This document shows, piece after piece, positions 8,886-18,700 of a DNA stretch of 64,000 bases. Source of the DNA: Collinsella bouchesdurhonensis (GTDB lineage Bacteria; Actinomycetota; Coriobacteriia; Coriobacteriales; Coriobacteriaceae); assembly GCF_900155365.1 (NCBI RefSeq), contig NZ_LT699739.1, forward strand, positions 366,333-430,332, read 5' to 3'. The translations under genes and the position numbers were made by a program. Positions within the stretch are counted from its first letter, which is position 1. Every line of letters begins with the position of its first letter. Under the pieces are notes generated by a model. The model did no database searches and was not told the origin of the DNA. It was given only the letters and a program-made list of their open reading frames with translations.

Positions 8886-9422
8886 ATGGCTCAACTCGAA
8901 TGTGGAAAAGTGCAAATCTATACCGGAGACGGCAAGGGCAAGACCACCGCAGCGCTCGGTCTTTCCCTTCGCGCTCGCGGGCTAGGGCTCGACGTCCTTT
9001 TTCTCCAGTTTGCAAAAAAGCTCGTCTGCGCCGAACACGAGATAGCGCCACAGATAGGCCTCGAAATTGCACAAGCCACGCGGGAAACGCCAGAACTATG
9101 CGCACAGCAGATCTTGAATCTAGCGCACTGGGCACTGGCGCCAGCGGGAGACGCTCCAGACGCGAGCATCCCCATCGCTGCACGGAATAAGCCCGTAGAC
9201 GTACTCGTGCTCGATGAGGTGGGCTACGCGATGCATCAAGGCTACGTAACGCGAGCAGACATCGAAAAGCTCATCGCGTCAAAACCCGCCACAACCGAGC
9301 TGGTGCTTACAGGACGCGGATTGCTAGACCTTGCCGACAGAGCGGACCTGGTCACCGAAATGGTTCCGATAAAACACTATTTTGACGAAGGCCTTCTCGC
9401 CCGGCGCGGCATCGAGTACTAG
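8886..9422 (+). CDS. cobO: Cob(I)yrinic acid a,c-diamide / corrinoid adenosyltransferase, CobO (BtuR) type
   Basis: Transfers the adenosyl group of ATP to reduced corrinoids to give coenzyme-B12 forms. The 178-residue protein has the P-loop GDGKGKTT (14-21) typical of the CobA/CobO/BtuR fold, the VLVLDEVG Walker-B-like strand, and the family C-terminal segment ELVLTGRG. No other cobalamin genes are nearby, so it more likely serves corrinoid uptake and activation than a linked synthesis pathway. Ribosome site before the ATG is weak (GAGA). Its TAG overlaps the stop of the convergent MATE gene in a shared CTAG. Confidence 0.88.
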   Translation: MAQLECGKVQIYTGDGKGKTTAALGLSLRARGLGLDVLFLQFAKKLVCAEHEIAPQIGLEIAQATRETPELCAQQILNLAHWALAPAGDAPDASIPIAARNKPVDVLVLDEVGYAMHQGYVTRADIEKLIASKPATTELVLTGRGLLDLADRADLVTEMVPIKHYFDEGLLARRGIEY

Positions 9423-10798
9423 AGCGCAATCTCAAAACGTTCCTGGCGCTCGCGAGCGCGGCCCAGCCAGTTACCGGAGTGATGGTAGATGGCAAAAAGA
9501 ATCGCCGTCACAACCCAGGTAACAGGGTACACCATGAGCATCGTGCCCATTTCGTGATGCAGCGGCACGACTGTGAAAAGCCAAATGATACGAAGAACGC
9601 AGGTACCCAACAAAGTCAAGATCATGGGTTGCAGGCTTACGCCCGAACCTCGAATGGCTCCGGAGGCATTATCGACCACAGAGTAGAAAATGTAGAAGGG
9701 CGCAACATAGTGAATCATCAGGCGCGTGTAATATGTCACGTCGACGTCATCAATAAAGAAACGCGATAGCGGATCGACGAAGAAAATCAGCAGCAAGGAC
9801 AAAGAGCCCACGAGCACAAGCGACATGACAAGCGAGGTGTGGTAGCCCTCACGCATGCGCCGGTAATTGCGCGCCCCAAAGTTCTGCGCCGTAAACGTCG
9901 TAAGCGCCACACCAAGTGCCTCTACGACCAGCCAGACAAACACATCGAGTCGGCTTGCCAGGCCACAGCCCGTAACCGCATCGGCACCAAAGCTGTTGAT
10001 GGTGGATTGCACGATGATGTTGGAAATCGAATAAGCAGCAGATTGAATGCCAAGAGGCAAACCGCACGACACCATATTCTTCAAGATTACGGGGTCGATA
10101 CGCATTCGGCAAAACTCGAGTCGCCAAGCCCCCTCGGCCTTATGCATACGGTGAAGAATCAGCATACAGCTGTTTGCGATGGCGAGAGCCGTAGCGATGC
10201 CGCAGCCCAGTGCTTCGAGGCGAAGCCAGACCACGAACACAAGATCGAGCGCGATGTTGACAATGCAGCTCACAGCCGTGATCAAAGCGGGCCCACGTGT
10301 ATCGCCCACCGCACGCAAGAGGGCCACGCCCATGTTCATCATGAGCGTAAAGGTCATGGCGCCCAGATAGCAACGCGAATAGAGAATCGAATCGTGAAGA
10401 AGCTCTTCGGGCGTGCCCATGAGGCGCAGGATATCGGGGATAAAGATCACGCCAAAAGCGGTAACGCAAAGGCCGATGAGCAGCGAAAGCGTCATGGCCG
10501 TGTGCACGGCGCGAGAGAGTCTCTCATCATCTTTTTGCCCAAAAAACTGTCCGGCACAAACGGCACAGCCAGCACCGAGGCCGACGCAAAAACCAACGAC
10601 AAGCTCGGTCAAGCACGTAGTTGCTTGAATGCCACCGAGGGCGTCTTTGCCGCCAAATTGTCCGACAACGAATGTGTTGATAAGCGTGTACGCTTGCTGA
10701 AAAAAGGAACTGAAGAAAATGGGAATGCACAGCGTAAACAGCTGCTTCCAGATTACGCCCTCGGTAACGTCGACAGCAGTTTCCTTCGGCCTCGCCAT
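9419..10798 (-). CDS. MATE-family multidrug/cation exporter
   Basis: Predicted 459-residue polytopic membrane protein with about 12 hydrophobic segments arranged in two repeats; the family exports drugs or metabolites using H+ or Na+ gradients. Characteristic parts: GVIWKQLFTLCIPIFFSSFFQ at the start, GQFFGQKDDERL loop, and the matching second-half GVALTTFTAQNFGARNY. ATG at 10798 follows AAGGGGG by five bases; the frame runs on to 10855 without a ribosome site. No regulator is adjacent and the substrate cannot be predicted. Convergent with cobO with no room for a terminator between them. Confidence 0.88.
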   Translation of the reverse strand: MARPKETAVDVTEGVIWKQLFTLCIPIFFSSFFQQAYTLINTFVVGQFGGKDALGGIQATTCLTELVVGFCVGLGAGCAVCAGQFFGQKDDERLSRAVHTAMTLSLLIGLCVTAFGVIFIPDILRLMGTPEELLHDSILYSRCYLGAMTFTLMMNMGVALLRAVGDTRGPALITAVSCIVNIALDLVFVVWLRLEALGCGIATALAIANSCMLILHRMHKAEGAWRLEFCRMRIDPVILKNMVSCGLPLGIQSAAYSISNIIVQSTINSFGADAVTGCGLASRLDVFVWLVVEALGVALTTFTAQNFGARNYRRMREGYHTSLVMSLVLVGSLSLLLIFFVDPLSRFFIDDVDVTYYTRLMIHYVAPFYIFYSVVDNASGAIRGSGVSLQPMILTLLGTCVLRIIWLFTVVPLHHEMGTMLMVYPVTWVVTAILFAIYHHSGNWLGRARERQERFEIAL

Positions 10799-10913
10799 TT
10801 CGCCCCCTTCTCTTCCCTTAAGCGCGACAGCACCATAGGGTACGCCGACACGCAAAGAGCTTCAAGCGACGATTTGCAAAACATGCAACGTGCGTGCGGA
10901 TTAGTCAAAAAGA

Positions 10914-11822
10914 TTAAGCGAACATCCCGGGACGGTAATGATAGTCATTGGGAACATGGGGGCAAAGCTGCCAAAATGCCACCGCGCTCGCCGCCGCCAC
11001 ATTTAAGGAATCCACTCCGTGTGCCATCGGGATGCGAATGGTCTTATCGCAACCGCGGATCGTACGCGCCTGCAGACCTTCCCCTTCGGTACCCATAAAG
11101 ATGGCGAGACGCTCGCACTCCTGAAGTTCAGGAGCATCCAAAGAGACGGATTCGTCTGTCAACGCCATGGCCGCGCACTCAAATCCAGCCTGGTGCAGCA
11201 CGTTCAAACCATCATGTGGCCAGACGCGTGCCTCGGTTCCAATACGAGTCCAAGGAACCTGAAAAACGGTTCCCATCGACACGCGGACAGCACGACGATA
11301 CAAAGGGTCGCAGCATGTGGGACTCACCAGAATGCCATCGACGTTAAGGGCTGCCGCACTCCTGAAGATGGCGCCGACATTCGTATGATCAACAATTCCC
11401 TCGAGCACGCAGACGCGCACGGAGCGTCCCTCGGCACGCGTATTCAACGCGGCAAGAAAGGCGCTCGCATCGGCCAGCGGTGGGCGACGAAACGCAGCGA
11501 GCGCGCCACGCGTCACCGTAAAACCGGTAAGATCGCGCATGAGGTCCATCGACCCTACAAACGCAGGAATATCGAGTTCGGGACGCTCCTGTTCCAAACG
11601 CTCAAAAAACGGCTGCAGCTGAGGCACCCAACGCTCACCCAAAAGAAAGCTCACCGGCTCGAGGCCTGCATCAACGGCGCGCTCGATCACCTTGGCGCTC
11701 TCGGCGATAAAGATGCCTTTCTCGGGCTCAAGGACACAACGAAGCTCACGCTCCGTCAATTTGGTATAGGCATCAAGGCGCTTGTCCTCAAGGGACTCGA
11801 TACGTATGAGCTGAACTGCCAC
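10914..11822 (-). CDS. RNA 2'-O-ribose methyltransferase, TrmH (SpoU) family
   Basis: SAM-dependent SPOUT methyltransferase of 302 residues acting on tRNA or rRNA ribose. An N-terminal substrate-binding region (about 1-110) precedes the SpoU domain with its three knot motifs: NVGAIFRSAAAL, FMGTEGEGL and IRIPMAHGVDSLNVAAASAV. Starts with GTG at 11822, three bases after the folA stop, with GGGGAG inside the end of folA as ribosome site. It therefore forms the last gene of a thyA-folA-methyltransferase unit. The exact RNA target is unknown. Confidence 0.9.
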   Translation of the reverse strand: MAVQLIRIESLEDKRLDAYTKLTERELRCVLEPEKGIFIAESAKVIERAVDAGLEPVSFLLGERWVPQLQPFFERLEQERPELDIPAFVGSMDLMRDLTGFTVTRGALAAFRRPPLADASAFLAALNTRAEGRSVRVCVLEGIVDHTNVGAIFRSAAALNVDGILVSPTCCDPLYRRAVRVSMGTVFQVPWTRIGTEARVWPHDGLNVLHQAGFECAAMALTDESVSLDAPELQECERLAIFMGTEGEGLQARTIRGCDKTIRIPMAHGVDSLNVAAASAVAFWQLCPHVPNDYHYRPGMFA

Positions 11823-11825
11823 GCG

Positions 11826-12353
11826 CTACTCCCCCGCTCTCTCATCACGACGTCGGTACGTGGCGAACTCATAGAAAACGCCAGCATCGCCTTCGCCTTC
11901 GGCGACCTGTTGCATCTCGGAACGAGAGACGACAACCCATGCAGGGTCCTCATCAAGATTGGGAAAATACGTATCGGAATTGCGCAGACAATGATTGCGA
12001 GTCACTTCCGCTTCGCAGCAATAGGGCAAAAGCTGCTCATACACTTTGCCCCCACCGACAACCCAAGCGAGCTCAGAGGGCTCAAGAGCAGCGAGCGCTT
12101 CTTCGATAGTATGGACAACCTCGGCACCACGACACAAGAACAGCGGGTCGCGCGTTAAAACGATATTGCGACGATCTTTGAGTGGACGCGCACCGGGAAA
12201 GCTCTCGAGCGTCTTGCGGCCCATAATGACAGTATGGCCTTTGGTGCAAGAGACAAAATGGCGCATGTCGGCACGGTTGGAGACAACCATGTCTCCGTTT
12301 GCGCCAATACCCCAATCGTCACATACTGCAACGATTGCCTTCAAATTATCCAT
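11826..12353 (-). CDS. folA: Dihydrofolate reductase
   Basis: Reduces dihydrofolate to tetrahydrofolate with NADPH. The 175-residue protein begins AIVAVCDDWGIGANGDMV (Met20-loop region), has TVIMGRKTLESFPGARPL with the NADPH-binding GRKT, and WVVGGGKVYEQLL in the C-terminal half. Lies 42 bases after thyA, whose reaction produces dihydrofolate, and three bases before a TrmH-family gene, so the pair works as a folate cycle in one transcript. Confidence 0.95.
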   Translation of the reverse strand: MDNLKAIVAVCDDWGIGANGDMVVSNRADMRHFVSCTKGHTVIMGRKTLESFPGARPLKDRRNIVLTRDPLFLCRGAEVVHTIEEALAALEPSELAWVVGGGKVYEQLLPYCCEAEVTRNHCLRNSDTYFPNLDEDPAWVVVSRSEMQQVAEGEGDAGVFYEFATYRRRDERAGE

Positions 12354-12395
12354 TGGTTAAACCTCTCACTCATGCGACATGTTGGTCAAATCGAC

Positions 12396-13244
12396 TTACA
12401 CCGCAATGGGAATGTTCTTGATCTGGGGCCCGTGCTCATACTCCTCCACGATCAAATCATCGGTTGTAAAATCGTAAAAATTCGTCACCTCGGGATTGAG
12501 GGACACACGCGGCGCAGGGTACTGAGGACGTGCGATAAGCTCGCGAACGATATCGACATGACGGTCATAAATGTGCGCATCGACGATCACATGAAGCAGC
12601 TCGCCTGCAATCATTCCGCAACTTTGCGCCACCATCATCAGCAGAATCGCATATTGGCAGACGTTCCAATTATTAGCGGCGAGGATATCTTGGCTACGCT
12701 GCATAAGCACCATGTTAAGCGTAGGCTTCTCGTCTCCGGGCTGCTCCGTGACGTTGTAGGTCACGCTGTAGGCGCATGGATAGAGGTGCATCTCGGACAA
12801 GTCGCTGAAGGTGTACATGTTGGTCATGATACGACGCGAGAATGGCGTGTGCTGCAGATCATATAAAACGCGGTCCATCTGATCGAAGTCGCCCTCGGCG
12901 TAATGGGACTTCTGCGCAATCTGATAGCCGTACGCTTTACCGATTGAGCCCGTCTCATCGGCCCATTCATCCCAAATATGGCTATGAAGATCGTTGATAT
13001 TATTGGATTTACGCTGATAAATCCAAAGGATCTCGTCCATAGCGCTTTTGAGCGCCGTGCGTCGCAGGGTCAGCGCGGGAAACTCCTCACGCAAGTCGTA
13101 CCGATTGGTGACGCCAAAATTCTTGATGGTATAAGCAGGGGTACCATCCTCCCAGTGGGGACGGACCTTCTGGCCTTCGGTCGTCGTGCCATTATCGAGA
13201 ATATCCTGGCACATGGAAACAAAGAGTTCATCGGCCTTGCTCAT
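12396..13244 (-). CDS. thyA: Thymidylate synthase (divergent active-site subfamily)
   Basis: Methylates dUMP to dTMP using methylene-tetrahydrofolate. 282 residues. The catalytic cysteine is C157 in HLYPCAYSVTYNV, where the classical sequence is PPCH..xQFYV: the His and Gln after the Cys are replaced. RSQDILAANNWNVCQYAIL keeps the dUMP-binding Asp and Asn, and HVIVDAHIYDRHVD keeps the His/Tyr pair. Start at 13244 (GGAGG five bases upstream); the open frame extends upstream to 13397 without signals. A similar PCAY variant occurs in other anaerobe ThyA proteins as far as I recall, so it is probably active rather than decayed. Confidence 0.9.
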   Translation of the reverse strand: MSKADELFVSMCQDILDNGTTTEGQKVRPHWEDGTPAYTIKNFGVTNRYDLREEFPALTLRRTALKSAMDEILWIYQRKSNNINDLHSHIWDEWADETGSIGKAYGYQIAQKSHYAEGDFDQMDRVLYDLQHTPFSRRIMTNMYTFSDLSEMHLYPCAYSVTYNVTEQPGDEKPTLNMVLMQRSQDILAANNWNVCQYAILLMMVAQSCGMIAGELLHVIVDAHIYDRHVDIVRELIARPQYPAPRVSLNPEVTNFYDFTTDDLIVEEYEHGPQIKNIPIAV

Positions 13245-13342
13245 CAGCGCCTCCAAACGATAGCGAGCGATGCATCCCATTGTACGACAGCAAGCATCGA
13301 GGCTCTCATACCCATATCCGACGCACATGGATACCCCAGTAA

Positions 13343-13369
13343 TAAAAAGGCGAGCCCGAAGACCCGCCC
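13343..13369 (-). terminator. Intrinsic terminator after ffh
   Basis: Minus-strand stem GGCGGGTC / GGCTCGCC (two G-T pairs) with a TTCG loop, followed by TTTTTATT. Separates the long ffh operon from thyA. Confidence 0.75.
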
Positions 13370-13402
13370 AAAAACAGATGAAATTGTCTGTGTTCAAAAG
13401 AA

Positions 13403-14854
13403 CTACTTGCGGCGCATCTGCTGCTCCATCTGGCGCAGCATGTCCATATCGGCGCCGCCGCCACGGCCCGGCATACCGCCCATGGCGCCCAAATTGCCCA
13501 TACCGGGAATAGCGGGCATGCGCATCTTCTTACCCTTCTTGCCTTTTTTCCCGCTCGCTTGCTGCTGCATCGAGCGCATCTTCCCCATCATTTTGTTCAT
13601 CTCGCCCCATTGCTTCATGAGGGAATTGACATCTGCCGGGGTCGTGCCCGAGCCACGGGCAATGCGAGCGCGGCGCTGGCCGTTGATGATCGAAGGCTTA
13701 AGACGCTCGGCTTTGGTCATGGAGTGGATGATGGCCTCGTTGCGATCAAAGATCTTCTCATCCAGATTGCCACCCATCTGATTCAAAGCGCGTTGGCCGC
13801 CCGGAAGCTTGGAAAGAATGCCCTTCATGCCGCCCATTTTCTTGACAGCGGCCATCTGCTCGAGCATGTCATCCATGGTAAAGCCGTCACGAAGCATGCG
13901 CTTGGCATTTTCAATCTGCTTGGCGTCGGCCATCTCCTGTGCCTGCTCGATAATGCCAACGACGTCACCCATGCCCAAGATGCGCTTGGCCATGCGATCG
14001 GGATAGAACGTCTCGAGCGAATCGGGCTTCTCGCCCATCGAGACAAACTTGATGGGCTTACCGGTAACCTGGCGCACGGAAAGGGCACCGCCGCCACGGG
14101 CATCGCCGTCGAGCTTGGAAATGATGACGCCGTCAAAGTCGGTGCGCTCGGCAAACGTGGAGACCACGTTGACGATGTCCTGACCGGTCATGGCGTCCAC
14201 AACCATCAGAACCTGGTCGGGCTTGACCGCACGCTTGATATCGACGGCCTCCTGCATCATCTGCTCGTCGATCTGCAGACGACCGGCGGTATCGACAATG
14301 ACCACGTCGCGCATATTGTCGACAGCCTCGCGAATAGAACCGCGGGCAATCTCGACCGGGTCTTTGCCATCACCGCGGAAGACCGGCACACCGATCTCGC
14401 CGCCCAGGGTGGCGAGCTGATCGGCTGCAGCGGGACGGTACACGTCGCACGCGGCGAGCAAAGGGCTACGACCCTGCTTCTTGAGCAGGTAGGCAAGTTT
14501 TACAGCGGCAGTGGTCTTGCCAGAACCCTGAAGACCCACGAGCATGATCACATTGGGGATACGGCTTGAGAGAACAAGCTTGCTCTCGGTGGAACCCAAA
14601 AGCTCGGTAAGCTCATCAAGCACGATCTTGACGACGTTTTGTGCCGGGGTGAGTGACTCCATGACCTCGGCGGTCATGCAGCGCTCTTTGGTCTTTGCGA
14701 CAAAATCCTTGACGACCTTGAAGTTGACGTCGGCCTCAAGCAGCGCCATGCGAATATCGCGCATAGCACTCGTGATATCGGCCTCGGTCAGCTTGCCCTT
14801 GCCGCGCAGGCGGTCAAAAGTATCGTTCAGGCGATCGGAAAGGCTGTTGAACAT
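13403..14854 (-). CDS. ffh: Signal recognition particle GTPase Ffh
   Basis: Binds signal sequences on ribosomes together with 4.5S RNA and docks with FtsY. 483 residues in the order N domain (1-90), G domain with GLQGSGKT (107-114), DTAGR and TKLDGDARGG, then the Met-rich M domain. The C-terminal 45 residues are Lys- and then Gly/Met-rich (KKGKKGKKMRMP), as in other SRP54 proteins. Directly follows ftsY (three-base gap) with GGAG before the ATG, so SRP and its receptor are co-transcribed. Confidence 0.97.
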   Translation of the reverse strand: MFNSLSDRLNDTFDRLRGKGKLTEADITSAMRDIRMALLEADVNFKVVKDFVAKTKERCMTAEVMESLTPAQNVVKIVLDELTELLGSTESKLVLSSRIPNVIMLVGLQGSGKTTAAVKLAYLLKKQGRSPLLAACDVYRPAAADQLATLGGEIGVPVFRGDGKDPVEIARGSIREAVDNMRDVVIVDTAGRLQIDEQMMQEAVDIKRAVKPDQVLMVVDAMTGQDIVNVVSTFAERTDFDGVIISKLDGDARGGGALSVRQVTGKPIKFVSMGEKPDSLETFYPDRMAKRILGMGDVVGIIEQAQEMADAKQIENAKRMLRDGFTMDDMLEQMAAVKKMGGMKGILSKLPGGQRALNQMGGNLDEKIFDRNEAIIHSMTKAERLKPSIINGQRRARIARGSGTTPADVNSLMKQWGEMNKMMGKMRSMQQQASGKKGKKGKKMRMPAIPGMGNLGAMGGMPGRGGGADMDMLRQMEQQMRRK

Positions 14855-14857
14855 CGA

Positions 14858-15781
14858 CTACTCCTTGTCGCCGTTGCCCACCAGGGCACGGCAGAACTCG
14901 TGGGCATCAAAACGCTGCAGATCCTCGACCTGCTCGCCCACACCGATACGGAAGATGGGAAGCTTGAGCTTGGAGGCAACAGCCATGGCGATACCGCCTT
15001 TGGCCGTGCCGTCGAGCTTTGTCATAATGATACCGTCAAGACCCAGCGCCTCATTGAACTCCAAGGCCTGATTCAGGCCGTTTTGTCCCGTTGCGGCATC
15101 AATTACAAGAACCACGCGCACGGGCATGGGGCCCGCTGCCGCAGAGGCGGCGCGCTTGCGCGTGACATTAACCACCTTGGCAAGCTCGCGCATAAGGTCG
15201 GCGCTTGTGTGCAAGCGGCCGGCGGTATCGATCAACACCAGCTCGCTTCCGCACTTGTCGGCCTCGTCCAAGACGTCATAGCAAACGCTCGCAGGGTCGC
15301 TGCCTCGATCACGCTTGACAACGGAAACGCCCGCGCGCTTGCCCCAAACGTCCAGCTGCTCGATTGCGGCAGCGCGAAAGGTGTCGGCGCTGCCGATAAT
15401 CACGTTTTTCCCCTCATGGGCAGCGGCACTGGCAATCTTTCCCACCGTAGTGGTCTTACCGGCTCCGTTAATACCCACGAACAAGACGACGGAAGGCGTG
15501 TCGTCAAAGGGATCGAACTCAGGGCTCACAAAGGTTTCGGACAGGCGGTCGATCAGCGCCTCGCGCAACTGTCGAGCGGAGGTAAGATTGCGCTTCGCTG
15601 CCATATCGCGCAGATCATCGGTAACCTGCATGGCGATGTCGGCGCCCATATCGCCCATGACGAGCGTATCCTCAAGATCCTCCCAGAAGTCCTCGGTAAC
15701 GTCGCCGCCAAAATAGAAAATCTGGTTAAGCGCCTCGCGACTGCGCTCAAGTCCACGCGAAAGCGAATCAAAGAAACCCAT
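14858..15781 (-). CDS. ftsY: Signal recognition particle receptor FtsY
   Basis: Membrane-associated GTPase receptor of SRP. 307 residues: a short N domain and the G domain with GINGAGKT (103-110), DTAGRLHT and TKLDGTAKGG. It lacks the long acidic A domain of E. coli FtsY, as is usual in Gram-positives. The ATG follows the smc stop directly (no gap), pointing to coupled translation in smc-ftsY-ffh. Confidence 0.97.
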   Translation of the reverse strand: MGFFDSLSRGLERSREALNQIFYFGGDVTEDFWEDLEDTLVMGDMGADIAMQVTDDLRDMAAKRNLTSARQLREALIDRLSETFVSPEFDPFDDTPSVVLFVGINGAGKTTTVGKIASAAAHEGKNVIIGSADTFRAAAIEQLDVWGKRAGVSVVKRDRGSDPASVCYDVLDEADKCGSELVLIDTAGRLHTSADLMRELAKVVNVTRKRAASAAAGPMPVRVVLVIDAATGQNGLNQALEFNEALGLDGIIMTKLDGTAKGGIAMAVASKLKLPIFRIGVGEQVEDLQRFDAHEFCRALVGNGDKE

Positions 15782-18700
15782 CTACGCGTTCACAACCTTT
15801 CCGGTCTCTCGGTCGAGCCTCTGGCTAACCACGCGGCTCACGCCGTCGGCCTGCATCGACACACCATACAAGACATCAGCATCTTCCATCGTACGACGCT
15901 GATGAGAGATAACAAGCAACTGAGTGCTTTGACGCAAAACATCGATGGCGCCGATGAGCTTAGACAGGTTGGAGTCGTCAAGGGCGGCCTCAACCTCGTC
16001 GAGCACATAAAACGGCACCGTACGCGTACGATAGACCGCAAACAGAAGCGCCAAAGCCGTCAGACTCTTTTCGCCACCGCTCATAAGCATCATCTTGGTG
16101 ATGCGCTTGCCGCGTGGCTGCGCCACCACCTCGATACCGGTCTGCGCGGGATGCTCGGGGTCGGTCATCTCGAGATGCGCCTGACCACCCGGGAAGAGCA
16201 TGGAGAAGACCTCGCGGAAATTTGCATCGACGGCCTCGAAGGTCGTCAGGAACTGACGGCGCATCTTTCGGTCGATGGCCTGAGAAATCTTCGTAAGCGA
16301 AGTGCGGGCGCTCTCGAGGTCTGCCAGCTGAGTGGCAACATAATCCGCACGCTCGCGAAGACGCTCATACTCCTCGAAAGCCACCTGATTCACCGGGCCC
16401 AAATTGTTGATCTGACGCGCAAGGTCGGCAAGCTCGCGCTCGCAGGCCGCGCGGTCGTCGGGCGCAGGCAGAGAAAGCGCCTCCTCGAGCACTGTCTTGC
16501 CATCGGCGGTAATGGCCTTGATGGCTGCCTCGACTTGCACCTCGAGCTTGCCTCGTGCAACCTTGACCTCGCCCTGAGCGGCCTTGGCCTCATCAACCTC
16601 ACCTTTTGCACGCTCCACTTCGGCGCGCGCGTCGGCGATTGTCTTCTTAAGCGACGCGGAGTCGGCCTCCTCGATAGACGCCTGATCTCGCAAACGAGCA
16701 GCCCAGTCAAGAGCGCGCTCAGACAAGGCTTGATAGCGGTCATGCAACGGATCGACACGAAGGCGCAAGACCTCAAGCGAACGCGATGCCTGACGCGTGG
16801 AGCGAATGCGGCGGTCAATCCCTTCGAGCCGATGCTCGAGCTCAGGTTTACGAGCTTCAAGACTGCGCAAGCGTTCGGAAGACTGTGCCAAACGGACCTT
16901 GGCATCAGCGAGCTTGCTCGCAGCCTCGGAATCTTCGCGGCGTAGCGCCTCGAGTTCGTCGCTTGCATCCTCGATCTCGAGAGCAAGCGAATCGGCGCGT
17001 TCGCGCTCGGAATCACGCGTCGTCGCGAGTTCATCCAGACGTGGCTGAGCCTCGCGTACGGCGCTCGCCGACTGCTCACGACGGCGCTCAACCTGCTTGC
17101 GCTCGGATTGCGATTGGTTATACGACTGCTCCAAGCGACCGATTTCAGAAAGCAAGGAGCGCTTTTCCCCCTCGATACGAGCGATATCGCCCGCAACCTC
17201 CGCCTCAGCGGATCGCGCCTGAGCCACGGCGTCGGAAGCCTCCGAAACCTGATGACCGGCATGTTCGAACACGGAGGAAAGATCGGGCTCAAGGCCCTCG
17301 AGAGTGCGGATACGGCGCTTGCGCTCAAGTGCGCCATCGGCGGCATCGCCCGCAGAACCGACGCGAACAGCGCCACCGGAAGTAACGCGTGCGCCGTCGC
17401 GCGTCACGTACATGACGCCCGGAATGGCGGGGGCGCCAAGAGCCTCGTCAAGGGAATCGACAACATAGACGCCGCCGAGGATGGACGCCACAGCACAAGC
17501 AAAACCATCGCGAACACTCAGGCGCTCAACCAACCGGAAACCAGCAGCGCTGGCAGCCGGGTCTGTACCCGCAGCATCGCACGAAAGCAGCAAAGCCTCA
17601 CCAGAAGCGCCCTTCTGCTCGACAGCAAAGGAACCCAAACGGGCAAGTGCCTGCTCATCAGTAGTGACCAAAGCATCGATATCGGAAGAAAGCAGGCTTT
17701 CCACTAAAGACTCAAGGTCTTCTGGAGCCTCGATAAGATCGCCCAGTCGCGCAGCGATATCCCCAGCATGGGAATTTGCAATGGTAGAAGTAAGCGGAGA
17801 GGCACCTTTTGCGCGCTCGTCGAGCTTTTTCAAACTGGCAAGCTCGCTTCTCACTTCGGAAAGATGCTGGCGAGCTTCGGTCTCGCGAGCACGAAGCTCC
17901 TCAAGAGCACGCTGGGCAAGATCAATGGCGCCCTTCGCGTCCTCGCGGCGCTGGGCCGTCGAGGTGAGTTCGGCATCGAGCTCCTCTGCACGACTCCGGC
18001 GGTTTTCGAGAGAGGCCGCCAAATTTTCCATCTGCTCATCGAGCTGGTCGAGACGCGATGCATACATCGAATCCTCGAGCTCCGCATTAGAGATCGTCTC
18101 TTTGACCTTGACGTATTCAAGCGCCGCTGCATCGGCGGCACGCTGGGCATCACGCTGATCGCGCGTGAGCGCGGTGATGGAAACGTCAAGCTCTTTACGA
18201 CGCGCATGGAGCTTCTCGGCTGCCGGAGCAGCCTCGTCCACATCCTCTCGCGCAATATGCGCTGCAGCGCGCACCTCATCAAGTTGGGCAGAAATCTGTT
18301 CGAGCTCGTCCGCAACGCGTTTACGCTGATGTTCAGAAGAAGATAGCGTGCCGCGCATCTCGGAAAGTCGAGACACCATGTTGCGGCCCTTTTCTTCGAG
18401 CAAGCGCATATCGGAGCCAATGCGGCCCACGACATCTTGCATATGGCGACGCTGCTCGCCAAGGTCGCCGACGAACAGGCCCTTTTCCTCAAGCATGACC
18501 TGGAGCTTCTCAAGCTCGCGCTGTTTCTCGCCCAAGCGATAGTTCGCAAGCTCGAACGCAGCATCGGCCTCACGCGACGAAGACTCCATATCGCCCCAGG
18601 AAGCCTGGAGGCGGCGCAGCTCATCAACAGCAAGAATCTGCGTAAGCTCGTTGGCTCGATCGGTAAGGTCGCGGTACTTCCTCGCTCGATCAACCTGACG

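Noticed and set aside
14900-16945. 681-codon open frame opposite ftsY and smc
   Set aside because: Spans two genuine genes in antisense; no start signal.
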